From NCBI GenBank assembly GCA_018384055.1, contig JAHAZL010000010.1:1-12624 (forward strand): a stretch of DNA of 12,624 nt, read 5' to 3'. The notes beneath the pieces were generated by a model. That model had not been told where the DNA came from and did no database searches. It saw only the letters and a list, made by a program, of their open reading frames with translations. A program made the position numbers and the translations under genes. Source of the stretch: Treponema sp. GTDB lineage: Bacteria > Spirochaetota > Spirochaetia > Treponematales > Treponemataceae. Shown here one piece after another: positions 6,279 to 12,624 of the stretch (position 1 is the stretch's first letter; every line of letters begins with the position of its first letter).

Positions 6279-7019
6279 ATGGCGGAAACAGAAAATTCAA
6301 TTATTTATTCACAAAAAAGGAAAGTTTCGGCATCTTTTATGGATTGTACGGCTAAGCTTGGAATATCACATGCCGCAGGAATGATTCAGGATAACCTTAC
6401 GGAATGTTTTGGAGCCATGGGAGCTGACAATTACAGATTTAACAAAGAATATAATGCATTCTGGGTTTTTACAAAAACTATGGTTCATTTTGAAAGAAGA
6501 CCGGATTGGGAAGAAATTTTTCTTGCAGAAACATTTCCTGTAAACAATGCGGTTTTCCGTACAGAAGTAAATTCAGTGTTTAAGGATAGGAATGGTAAAA
6601 TTCTCTTAACGGCCAATACTGAGTGCTGCTGCCTTGATTTAACCAGTCATCGCCCTAAAAAAATTACAGACACAGATTTCCCAAGGGAAAATTTTCCTGC
6701 TTCTGTTTTTGAAAATAGATTCAATAAGTTTGATTTTGAAACAACAGATGAAGATTATGTATATTCGCAGCAGGTTCGATGCCAGTTAATGGATATGTCT
6801 AATCATCTGAATAATATTGAATATGTTAAAATGGGGGTTGGAGTTCTGGATGCAGATTTTATCAAGTCTCATGAAATAAAAGAAATGGAAGTTCATTACA
6901 TGGGGGAATGTAAGGAATTCCAGAAACTAAAAATATATAAAACAGAAAAAGACGGAAAAATATTTGTAAGGATAAGGGAAAGCGACAGGACTGTGTTTGA
7001 GATGTCCATGAGTTTTTGA
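6279..7019 (+). CDS. Acyl-ACP thioesterase (double hotdog)
   Basis: This 246-residue enzyme of the bacterial acyl-ACP thioesterase family hydrolyses acyl-ACP to free fatty acid and ACP in the cytoplasm, ending fatty acid synthesis at a given chain length. The first hotdog half carries the long helix region MDCTAKLGISHAAGMIQDNLTE (21-42) and WVFTKTMVHFERRPDWEE (62-79). The second half carries the active-site motif MDMSNHLNNIEYV (171-183), in which Asp172, Asn175 and His176 occupy the positions of the catalytic residues in plant FatA/FatB relatives. AAAGG lies about 9 bases before the ATG. Length is typical. It follows the DUF3737 gene on the same strand and is followed by a nested hairpin. Chain-length specificity cannot be predicted here. 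Confidence 0.9.
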   Translation: MAETENSIIYSQKRKVSASFMDCTAKLGISHAAGMIQDNLTECFGAMGADNYRFNKEYNAFWVFTKTMVHFERRPDWEEIFLAETFPVNNAVFRTEVNSVFKDRNGKILLTANTECCCLDLTSHRPKKITDTDFPRENFPASVFENRFNKFDFETTDEDYVYSQQVRCQLMDMSNHLNNIEYVKMGVGVLDADFIKSHEIKEMEVHYMGECKEFQKLKIYKTEKDGKIFVRIRESDRTVFEMSMSF

Positions 7020-7037
7020 ATGGCATAGAAGCCCTGT

Positions 7038-7091
7038 TTTTGCATAGCATACCCGCGAAATGCTTTAAGTATTTCGCGATATAATGCAAAA
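7038..7091. repeat. Nested inverted repeats downstream of the thioesterase gene
   Basis: An outer pair TTTTGCAT (7038-7045) / ATGCAAAA (7084-7091) encloses an inner perfect pair CGCGAAAT (7054-7061) / ATTTCGCG (7071-7078) with a 9-base loop. The RNA could fold into a two-tier hairpin. There is no T-run after it on either strand, so it is not a standard intrinsic terminator. It may still help end or stabilise the thioesterase mRNA. Confidence 0.5.
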
Positions 7092-7138
7092 GCAAATGTT
7101 TTGGGGTAACTGTAACTGAAATATTTAGTATATATTTT

Positions 7139-7393
7139 ATGGATACTGCAGCTAAACCAAATTACAAGAAAACTTTACGGTCCTGTTATTTGGGCTTCAT
7201 CACTCAGGCAATTGCGGCAAACTTTGCTCCTTTGATCTTTTTGAAACTTCATAAGGATTACCAGATTCCCCTCGGAATGATTGCCCAAAAAGCTGGGGAC
7301 AATCTTCAGTATGGGCTTTTCTTTGGAGGAATCTTTCCTGTAGTTTTGATTGTGTTCCTTTTTATTCTCAAGTTCATGAAAGAGAAGGAATAG
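7139..7393 (+). pseudogene. MFS transporter remnant: first and last membrane segments fused by internal deletion
   Basis: The frame encodes 84 residues. Residues 8-48 (NYKKTLRSCYLGFITQAIAANFAP... YQIPLGMIA) match the N-terminus of a common MFS transporter group, covering TM1 and the loop before TM2. From about residue 50 the sequence switches to what looks like the end of the same type of protein: a short polar linker AGDNLQYG, then the final hydrophobic helix GLFFGGIFPVVLIVFLFILKF and a charged tail. A normal member has about 400 residues and 12 helices, so roughly 300 internal residues are missing and the reading frame is kept. No Shine-Dalgarno sequence precedes the ATG. It cannot work as an MFS carrier. 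A real small membrane protein is the alternative. The deletion reading comes from memory of family sequences, not from an alignment. Confidence 0.6.
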
Positions 7394-7487
7394 AAACAAA
7401 AGGCAATGTGGTCAGAGCTTTTGCTTGCTAAAAAAAAAACAATCTCCTGCAATTGTCTTTCTATTCAATGTTCATTATTCTATGTCC

Positions 7488-8402
7488 ATGAACAACAATT
7501 TGAACTTAAAATACATTTTCAGTGCAGGTTTGATTTTGACTGCCGCCATCTGGGGTTTTGCCTTTGTAATCGTAAAGGACAGCCTTAACTACATCGGTCC
7601 AACATGGATGGTGGGAATCAGGTTTTGTATTGCTTCACTTTGTCTGTCATTGATTTTTATCAAACGTTTTAAGCGTCTTACAAAAAAAATATTTTTACAT
7701 GGTTGTCTTCTAGGACTTTTCCTTTTTTCTGCATACGAAACTCAGACCATGGGATGCAATTTTACCACAGCCGGAAAAAATGCATTTTTGACTACCATAT
7801 ATGTAATTCTCGTGCCGCTTTTAGGATGGCCCGTTTTTAAGAAGAGACCACAGTGGTTTGTGTGGCTTGCGGCTTTTCTTTCTGTTGCAGGAATTGCTTT
7901 GCTTGCCCTAAACGGTGAAACGGGAAAATGGTATGTAATGAACAAGGGTGATGTCCTTACTTTGATATGCGGATTTTTCTATGCGGTCCACATCATTGGC
8001 GGTGCATTTTTTGTGAAAGACGAGGATGTAATTCTTCTTACGGTTTTCCAGTTTTTTACAGCCGGAACTTTAGGCATGGTGTTTGCTCCTTTTGCTGACG
8101 GTTCCCTTGATCTGAATCTTTTTGCAAACAGAAATGTTGTCATTTCCCTTCTATATCTTGGGCTTCTTAGTTCCATGTTATGCTTCTGCCTTCAAAATGC
8201 TGGACTAAAATATGTTCCGTCTTCCCTGGCATCTCTTTTCCTTTCTCTGGAATCTGTCTTCGGTGTTATTTTCAGCTGCATGTTATTGAAAGAAAGATTA
8301 ACTTCAAAAATGTTCGTTGGCTGTGTGTTGATTTTTGCGGCAATCCTCGTTGCTGAGGTTCTGCCGGGATTCCTGTCTAAGAAGAATGAAAAGTCTGCTT
8401 AA
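7488..8402 (+). CDS. DMT-superfamily (EamA) transporter
   Basis: This inner-membrane permease has about ten predicted helices in two EamA repeats. The first repeat starts at AAIWGFAFVIVKDSL and the second follows GDVLTLICGFFYAVHIIGG. The family-typical end FLSLESVFGVIFSCMLLKERLT, followed by a last helix and a short basic tail, is present. Such proteins export or import small metabolites such as amino acids. The substrate is unknown. The open frame extends up to 7425, but the upstream part (LKKKQSPAIVFLFNVHY) is unlike a family N-terminus. ATG 7488, or 7482 two residues earlier, gives a normal length of about 304 residues. No Shine-Dalgarno sequence precedes either. TTGTCT-N17-TATTCT (7453-7481) would start transcription at about 7488, so leaderless translation is possible. 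It sits between the MFS remnant and the amino acid importer. Confidence 0.85.
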   Translation: MNNNLNLKYIFSAGLILTAAIWGFAFVIVKDSLNYIGPTWMVGIRFCIASLCLSLIFIKRFKRLTKKIFLHGCLLGLFLFSAYETQTMGCNFTTAGKNAFLTTIYVILVPLLGWPVFKKRPQWFVWLAAFLSVAGIALLALNGETGKWYVMNKGDVLTLICGFFYAVHIIGGAFFVKDEDVILLTVFQFFTAGTLGMVFAPFADGSLDLNLFANRNVVISLLYLGLLSSMLCFCLQNAGLKYVPSSLASLFLSLESVFGVIFSCMLLKERLTSKMFVGCVLIFAAILVAEVLPGFLSKKNEKSA

Positions 8403-8431
8403 TTGCAACCTCGATTATTTTTCTATATAAT
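8403..8431 (+). promoter_or_regulatory. Promoter of the amino acid ABC importer operon
   Basis: TTGCAA (8403-8408), a 17-base spacer and a perfect TATAAT (8426-8431) lie directly after the stop codon of the DMT gene. Transcription should start near 8438, giving a leader of about 30 bases with GGAG (8457-8460) 6 bases before the ATG. Confidence 0.75.
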
Positions 8432-8466
8432 TAGCTATTATTTTTTTTTGATTTTTGGAGTAGAAA

Positions 8467-9276
8467 ATGAAGAAGATTGTGTTTGCTGTTATGTCGGCAG
8501 TTGCTCTTATGGCTCTTTCATCTTGTTCAAAAAGCAACAAGGTTCAGAAGGGTGAATTTACACAGGAAGCTGGAAAGCTTAAGATTGCAATGGAAGTTGG
8601 TTATCCTCCATTTGAATACTATGCAGAAGACGGAAAGACTCCAGCAGGTTTCGATGTTGAACTCGGAAAGGAAATTGCAAAGCGCCTTGGTCTTGAAGCA
8701 GAATTCCTTGATGTTGCATGGGACGGAATCTTTGCTGGCCTTACAACAGACCGCTACGATGTAGTTATGTCTGCTGCAACAATTACACCTGAACGCCAGG
8801 CTGCATACGACTTCTCTCAGCCATATATCGGAAACGGACAGGCCCTTATCCTTCAGAAGGATTCAACTCTTCCATGGAACAAGCCTGAAGATGCTGCAGG
8901 AAAGAAAATCGGATACCAGGCAGAAACAACATCTGACTTCTTCATTGAAAAGTATGCTGCAGCCCACAACTTTGAATTCATCCCTTGCGAATACGACAAG
9001 GTTATGAATGCATACGACGACCTTAAGTTTGGACGCATCGACTGTGTAATCAGCGACAACCTTGTTTCTGTTTCTTACCTCAATGTTCCTGATTCAGAAT
9101 TCAAGCGCGTATGGACAGGTGTTCCTGACGAATACTTCGGCGTTTGCATGAAGCAGGGCAACAAGGTTCTTCAGGACAAAATCAACAAGGTCATCGATGA
9201 CATGAAGGCTGACGGAACAATGGCAAAAATATACATCAAGATTTTTGGCGAAGACCTTTCTGATTCTATCAAATAA
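8467..9276 (+). CDS. Amino acid ABC transporter substrate-binding lipoprotein
   Basis: This is a complete 269-residue family 3 solute-binding protein. The signal peptide MKKIVFAVMSAVALMALSSC has a lipobox LSSC with lipidated Cys20, so the mature protein is tethered on the outer face of the inner membrane. Typical features are LKIAMEVGYPPFEYY, the family signature around PAGFDVELGKEIAKRLG, VAWDGIFAGLTTDRYDVVMSAATITPER (strong match to the ligand-contact region) and FSQPYI. It captures a polar amino acid or related compound and delivers it to the permease and ATPase encoded next. The ligand (glutamine, arginine, cystine and so on) cannot be fixed from motifs alone. GGAG 6 bases upstream and a strong promoter suggest high expression, as expected for the most abundant part of the system. 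The permease gene starts 26 bases after the stop. Confidence 0.93.
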   Translation: MKKIVFAVMSAVALMALSSCSKSNKVQKGEFTQEAGKLKIAMEVGYPPFEYYAEDGKTPAGFDVELGKEIAKRLGLEAEFLDVAWDGIFAGLTTDRYDVVMSAATITPERQAAYDFSQPYIGNGQALILQKDSTLPWNKPEDAAGKKIGYQAETTSDFFIEKYAAAHNFEFIPCEYDKVMNAYDDLKFGRIDCVISDNLVSVSYLNVPDSEFKRVWTGVPDEYFGVCMKQGNKVLQDKINKVIDDMKADGTMAKIYIKIFGEDLSDSIK

Positions 9277-9302
9277 TAAAATTTTTCGGAGTCCTGTTTA
9301 TT

Positions 9303-9962
9303 ATGGAAACAATGAATAAAATTATAAAATGGATACCTCAGCTTTTGGCCGGTGCCAGAATTACAATCTTACTTACACTGTGTTCTGTAGTGGCAGGACT
9401 TATAGTCAGCATTTTCCTTGCTCTTGGTACACTTTCCAAGAACAAGCTTATACGCAATTTCTGCAAAGGTTATGTTTTCTTTTTCCGCGGAACACCTTTG
9501 CTCATGCAGCTTTACTTTGTGTACTATGGCCTTCCTCAGATCAGCCGTGCACTTACAATCAACAATCAGTTTCTTGCAGCCTTCATTGCTTTTGGACTTA
9601 ACAGTTCGGCTTACTGCTGTGAAATCATCCGTGCTGCAATCCAGTCCATTGACAAGGGACAGTTTGAAGCAGGAAAAGTTCTGGGACTCAATTATTTCCA
9701 GACCATGCGCCTTGTAATTCTTCCTCAGTCAATCCGCCGTTTGATACCTCCTGTAGGAAATGAATTCATCATGATGCTTAAGGATGCTTCTCTTGTTTCC
9801 CTCATTGCCCTTGCAGACATTACAAAGGTAACAAGAAGCATCCAGTCTTCTACTGCTTCATCAATGGTTTACATTCCTGCCATGATTCTTTATCTGATCA
9901 TAACAGCCGTGTTTACTTTTGTATTCCATGTTCTTGAAAAGAAACATTCAATTTACGAATAG
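9303..9962 (+). CDS. Amino acid ABC transporter permease (HisM/GlnP type)
   Basis: This 219-residue inner-membrane permease has five or so helices, the usual size for polar amino acid permeases. Visible marks are IPQLLAGARITILLTL at the start, the FFRGTPLLMQLYFVYYGLP segment (60-78) and the EAA loop EAGKVLGLN (122-130), continuing to LPQSIRRLIPPVGNEF, which docks on the ATPase. Only one permease gene is present, so it probably forms a homodimer. GGAG (9288-9291) is 11 bases before the ATG at 9303. The ATG at 9312 (residue 4) is a less likely start. Spacing to the binding-protein gene is 26 bases and to the ATPase gene 14 bases, consistent with one operon. Confidence 0.93.
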   Translation: METMNKIIKWIPQLLAGARITILLTLCSVVAGLIVSIFLALGTLSKNKLIRNFCKGYVFFFRGTPLLMQLYFVYYGLPQISRALTINNQFLAAFIAFGLNSSAYCCEIIRAAIQSIDKGQFEAGKVLGLNYFQTMRLVILPQSIRRLIPPVGNEFIMMLKDASLVSLIALADITKVTRSIQSSTASSMVYIPAMILYLIITAVFTFVFHVLEKKHSIYE

Positions 9963-9976
9963 GAGAGGACTGAACA

Positions 9977-10735
9977 ATGAGTATGATTACAACAAAAGAC
10001 ATCGATGTAAGTTTCGGTTCTCTTCATGTATTGAAGGGTGTTAACCTTGAAGTTAAGCCTCAGGAAGTTGTGTGCATCATCGGACCAAGCGGAAGCGGAA
10101 AATCAACATTCCTTCGTTCCCTCATCCACCTGGAACATATTGACAACGGTATCATTGAAATTGAAGGAAAGGAAATTGCACACAAAGAAAACAAGTCTTC
10201 AAAGCTCCATATTTCAACGAAGGAAAGACGTAAGAGACTTTTGAATGTTGGAATGGTTTTCCAGAAGTTCAACCTTTTCCCTCACATGACAGCCCTTGAA
10301 AATACAATGGTCAGCCCAATGAATGTTCTCGGCAAGTCAAAGGAAGAAGCCCGTGCAAAGGGAATCGAACTGTTGAATGCTGTTGGTCTTGGAGAAAAAC
10401 TTGATGCATATCCAAACAAGCTTTCCGGTGGACAGCAGCAGCGTGTTGCCATTGCCCGAGCTCTTGCCATGGATCCAAAAATCATGCTCTTTGACGAACC
10501 AACTTCTGCATTGGATCCTGAACTTGTAGGAGAAGTTCTTTCAGTAATGAAAAAGCTTGCCGAAAGCGGAATGACAATGATTGTCGTTACCCACGAAATG
10601 GGATTTGCACGCGAAGTTGCTGACCGTGTTCTTTTCATGGACGGCGGAAACATTGTTGAAGAAGGCACTCCAGAAGAAATCTTCAATGCCCCAAAGAGTG
10701 ACCGCCTAAAGCAGTTCCTTAAGGCTGTGCTTTAA
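9977..10735 (+). CDS. Amino acid ABC transporter ATP-binding protein (GlnQ/HisP type)
   Basis: This 252-residue ATPase powers the importer encoded by the two genes before it. Motifs are complete: Walker A GPSGSGKST (36-44), Q-loop Gln96 in VFQKFNLFPH, signature LSGGQQQR (149-156), Walker B IMLFDE (169-174) with Glu174 as catalytic base, D-loop SALD (177-180) and switch His206. The region GIIEIEGKEIAHKENKSSKLHIS (58-80) is the variable insert between Walker A and the Q-loop. Length and order match the PAAT-family ATPases. A GGAGAGG stretch overlapping the permease stop lies about 8 bases before the ATG. The gene is last in the operon and is followed at once by a strong terminator. Confidence 0.95.
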   Translation: MSMITTKDIDVSFGSLHVLKGVNLEVKPQEVVCIIGPSGSGKSTFLRSLIHLEHIDNGIIEIEGKEIAHKENKSSKLHISTKERRKRLLNVGMVFQKFNLFPHMTALENTMVSPMNVLGKSKEEARAKGIELLNAVGLGEKLDAYPNKLSGGQQQRVAIARALAMDPKIMLFDEPTSALDPELVGEVLSVMKKLAESGMTMIVVTHEMGFAREVADRVLFMDGGNIVEEGTPEEIFNAPKSDRLKQFLKAVL

Positions 10736-10751
10736 TTCTGTTCTGCTGATG

Positions 10752-10787
10752 AAAACGCCGAAATGCTACATTCCGGCGTTTTTTTTA
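10752..10787 (+). terminator. Intrinsic terminator of the ABC importer operon
   Basis: AACGCCG...CGGCGTT forms a GC-rich 7-bp core, extended outward by A-T pairs and inward by AATG/CATT across one mismatch. It is followed directly by a run of eight or more T, and lies 16 bases after the ATPase stop. Confidence 0.92.
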
Positions 10788-10800
10788 TTCTTTCCCCTTG

Positions 10801-10842
10801 TGTAAAATGTTAAAAAACTGTACTATTTGCTAACATTTTACA
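10801..10842. promoter_or_regulatory. Perfect 12-bp inverted repeat upstream of the helicase gene
   Basis: TGTAAAATGTTA (10801-10812) and TAACATTTTACA (10831-10842) are exact reverse complements separated by 18 bases, with centres 30 bp apart (about three helical turns). There is no T-run after it, and the real terminator of the previous operon has already passed. A weak promoter TTGTGT-N17-TACTAT (10798-10826) would sit between the arms. A binding site for a dimeric regulator or a long hairpin are both possible. Confidence 0.5.
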
Positions 10843-10889
10843 TTATTTATCATGTCTGTCTAAAGACCGCATCTTTTCTTACGAAGGCA

Positions 10890-10895
10890 TATAAT
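10890..10895 (+). promoter_or_regulatory. Possible -10 element of the helicase gene
   Basis: A perfect TATAAT lies 101 bases before the helicase ATG. No good -35 is found 16-18 bases upstream. If used, the leader would be about 95 bases long, which is usual for cold-induced helicase genes. Confidence 0.35.
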
Positions 10896-10957
10896 TTGCT
10901 TTCATGGTCACGGGTTTGGAATCAAAGAAATTAATTAGAGGCGAATAGGCGCCACTT

Positions 10958-11000
10958 CTATGCGGTTACAGACTTTCATGAAGAAAGAGGTATCGCATGG
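10958..11000 (+). promoter_or_regulatory. Possible hairpin sequestering the helicase start codon
   Basis: CTATGCGGT (10958-10966) can pair with ATCGCATGG (10992-11000) over 9 bp including two G-U pairs, and the right arm contains the ATG at 10997. The AGAGG ribosome site (10986-10990) lies in the loop next to the stem. Such a fold would lower translation until melted. This is pairing by eye only. Confidence 0.35.
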
Positions 11001-12624
11001 AAGAATTAAACGAAAAAATTGACGGGCTTACTATGTCCGCAGAAGTTTCAGCAGAAAATGATTCTGATGAAATGTCATTTGGAGATCTTGGTCTTGATGA
11101 AATCACATTAAAGGCAATTGAAAAGAAGGGGTTCAAGGTACCGTCACCTATTCAGGTACTTGCAATTCCACGCCTTTTGAACGGAGATGCAAACGTTATT
11201 GCCCGTGCCCGCACTGGTACTGGTAAGACAGCGGCATTCGGACTCCCACTTGTTCAGACTTTGAGGGAACCGTCTGACCATGTCCGCGCAATCATCCTTG
11301 AACCAACCCGTGAACTTGCCATGCAGACAGCTGCAGAAATGGCTTCCTTTACAACTGGAAAGTGCCCTCGCGTTGCCGTTGTTTACGGTGGTGCTTCAAT
11401 GGGTGAACAGATGCGTGCCCTCCGCAAGGGTGTTGAAATTGTAGTTGGAACACCTGGTCGTGTAATGGACCTTATGGATCGCGGTGTCCTCGATATTTCC
11501 AAAATCGACTATTTTATTCTTGATGAAGGCGACGAAATGCTCGACATGGGATTCGTTGACGACATCGAAAACATTTTTGAAAGTGCAAATCAGGATTGCC
11601 GCGTTCTTTTGTTCAGTGCAACAATTCCAAAAGAAATCCTTCGCATTGCACAGCGCTTCATGGGTGACTATGAAATAGTTGAAGAAGAAGGCGTTGTAGA
11701 AGAGCCGTTGCTCATTGACCAGAAGTACTGGGTTCTCCGTGAAAGCGAAAAGATTGAAGCTCTTGTTCGCCTCATCGACATTTCTCCAGATTTCTTTGGA
11801 CTTGTTTTTGTTCAGCGCAAGTGTGATGCAGACTATGTAAGCAAGGCTCTTGATGAAAAGGGATACGAAGCAGCAGCCCTTCACGGTGATATTCCACAGG
11901 GACAGCGCGAAAAGATCCTTGCAAGATTCCGTGCAAAGAAAACACGTATTCTTGTTGCAACAGATGTTGCAGCCCGCGGTATCGATATTGAAGGACTTAC
12001 ACACGTTGTTAATTATGAACTTCCTTTTGATGGTCCAACTTACGTTCACCGCATTGGTCGTACAGGCCGTGCAGGTTCAAGCGGTGTAGCTGTTACCTTC
12101 GTAAAGCCTGAAGATACAAGGCGCAAGCTCAATTACCTTATCAACGCCGTACGAAAGAGTGCCAAGGGTGAAATGACTGAAGGCACAATTCCAGGTGTTG
12201 AAGAAGTTCTTGAAGCAAAGCGCGGAAGACTCTTTGACGATATCAAGTCTAAGATTGGCCTTAACAATGTTCCTGCGGGTACTGCTTCAGAAGATGATGA
12301 AATCGTTCCTATGGAGGGGGCTGAATCAGAAGTTTCTGTTGAAGGAAGAGTTCCACACCTTAGAAAGGGAGATGCAATTTTCGACACTCTTGCAGAAGAA
12401 CTTTGTAACGGACAGGATGCAAAGGAAGTTGTTGCTTCATTGCTTGCCGCAACTTACGGAAGCGTTTTGAGCCGCAACCGTTACGGAAAGATTACAACTA
12501 CAGGCGGAAGAAAAGACAAGAATGGTCGCGGAGACCGCGGTGGTCGTGATGCAGGTTACGATCAGATCAGAATCTACGCTCAGATGGGATGGGATGACGG
12601 ATACAATCCAAGAAAGATTGCAGA
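10997..12624 (+). CDS. DEAD-box RNA helicase with a DEGD motif II (gene runs off the right edge)
   Basis: The 542 visible residues form an ATP-dependent RNA helicase of the DeaD/CsdA/DbpA group, acting on structured RNA in ribosome assembly or mRNA turnover. After an acidic N-terminal extension (about 1-26) come the Q motif PSPIQ (49-53), Walker A ARTGTGKT (71-78), PTREL (103-107), TPGR (152-155), motif II DEGD (176-179, where DEAD is usual), SAT (207-209), ATDVAARGID (321-330) and HRIGRTGR (351-358). A linker with an acidic patch (432-446) and a GGRKDKNGRGDRGGR basic stretch (503-517) precede QIRIYAQMGWDDGYNPRKIA. That last segment resembles the opening of the DbpA-type RNA-binding domain, cut by the window end. 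AGAGG lies 6 bases before the ATG. It has its own upstream region after the ABC operon terminator. Confidence 0.94.
   Translation, partial: MEELNEKIDGLTMSAEVSAENDSDEMSFGDLGLDEITLKAIEKKGFKVPSPIQVLAIPRLLNGDANVIARARTGTGKTAAFGLPLVQTLREPSDHVRAIILEPTRELAMQTAAEMASFTTGKCPRVAVVYGGASMGEQMRALRKGVEIVVGTPGRVMDLMDRGVLDISKIDYFILDEGDEMLDMGFVDDIENIFESANQDCRVLLFSATIPKEILRIAQRFMGDYEIVEEEGVVEEPLLIDQKYWVLRESEKIEALVRLIDISPDFFGLVFVQRKCDADYVSKALDEKGYEAAALHGDIPQGQREKILARFRAKKTRILVATDVAARGIDIEGLTHVVNYELPFDGPTYVHRIGRTGRAGSSGVAVTFVKPEDTRRKLNYLINAVRKSAKGEMTEGTIPGVEEVLEAKRGRLFDDIKSKIGLNNVPAGTASEDDEIVPMEGAESEVSVEGRVPHLRKGDAIFDTLAEELCNGQDAKEVVASLLAATYGSVLSRNRYGKITTTGGRKDKNGRGDRGGRDAGYDQIRIYAQMGWDDGYNPRKIA

Noticed and set aside
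10282..10686. 134-codon minus-strand open frame
   Set aside because: It is antisense to the ABC ATPase signature and Walker B region, with Ser/Arg-rich low-information sequence and no ribosome site.
10978..11022. 14-residue upstream ORF overlapping the helicase start
   Set aside because: It has no ribosome site of its own, and its AAGAAAGAGG codons simply are the ribosome site of the helicase.
11396..12049. 217-codon minus-strand open frame
   Set aside because: It lies wholly antisense to conserved helicase motifs, is Cys/Asn/Phe-rich in an unnatural way, and has no recognisable domain. It is a shadow of the helicase codons.

Overview
The window looks like chromosomal DNA of a host-associated spirochaete, most likely a Treponema. 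This is inferred from moderate-to-low GC content, short lipoprotein signal peptides ending in LxxC-type lipoboxes, a TRL-like lipoprotein, a DUF3737 protein, and the clostridia/treponeme style of the feoA-feoA-feoB and amino-acid ABC operons. No rRNA, tRNA, CRISPR array, phage gene or transposase gene was seen.

Layout. Bases 1-1622 (minus) hold a ferrous iron uptake operon: two different FeoA-domain proteins, then FeoB, which runs off the left edge. Its promoter region (1653-1749) carries a strong minus-strand promoter studded with copies of GTTAG-N6-CTAAC, which resemble DtxR/IdeR/MntR-family metal-repressor sites. A GC-rich palindromic element of about 95 bp sits inside the operon between the second feoA and feoB. 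Bases 1999-2941 (minus) encode two small lipoproteins, one unknown and one TRL-like, separated by a 78-bp hairpin element that may be a terminator or a MITE-like repeat. Bases 3196-4956 (plus) encode a cytoplasmic GH13_20-type alpha-glucan hydrolase with no Shine-Dalgarno sequence and a possible leaderless promoter. After a 355-bp spacer come a DUF3737 protein, a possible 24-codon membrane microprotein and an acyl-ACP thioesterase. Bases 7139-7393 are best explained as a deleted MFS transporter in which the first and last membrane segments have been joined in frame. It is followed by a complete EamA/DMT-family permease.

Bases 8467-10735 (plus) form a complete polar amino acid ABC importer operon: lipoprotein binding protein, one permease, one ATPase. 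It has a clear sigma-70-type promoter in front and a strong intrinsic terminator behind. After a 261-bp regulatory spacer with a perfect 12-bp inverted repeat, a DEAD-box RNA helicase begins and runs off the right edge. Its motif II reads DEGD instead of DEAD, its start codon can pair into a hairpin, and the start of a DbpA-like RNA-binding domain is visible.

Most genes are ordinary housekeeping and nutrient-uptake functions: ferrous iron import, cytoplasmic maltodextrin breakdown, amino acid import, fatty acid release and RNA remodelling. The unusual content is mainly in the non-coding DNA and in one decayed transporter gene. I did not find a convincing new multi-gene system. The metal-operator array over the feo promoter is the most structured signal in the window.
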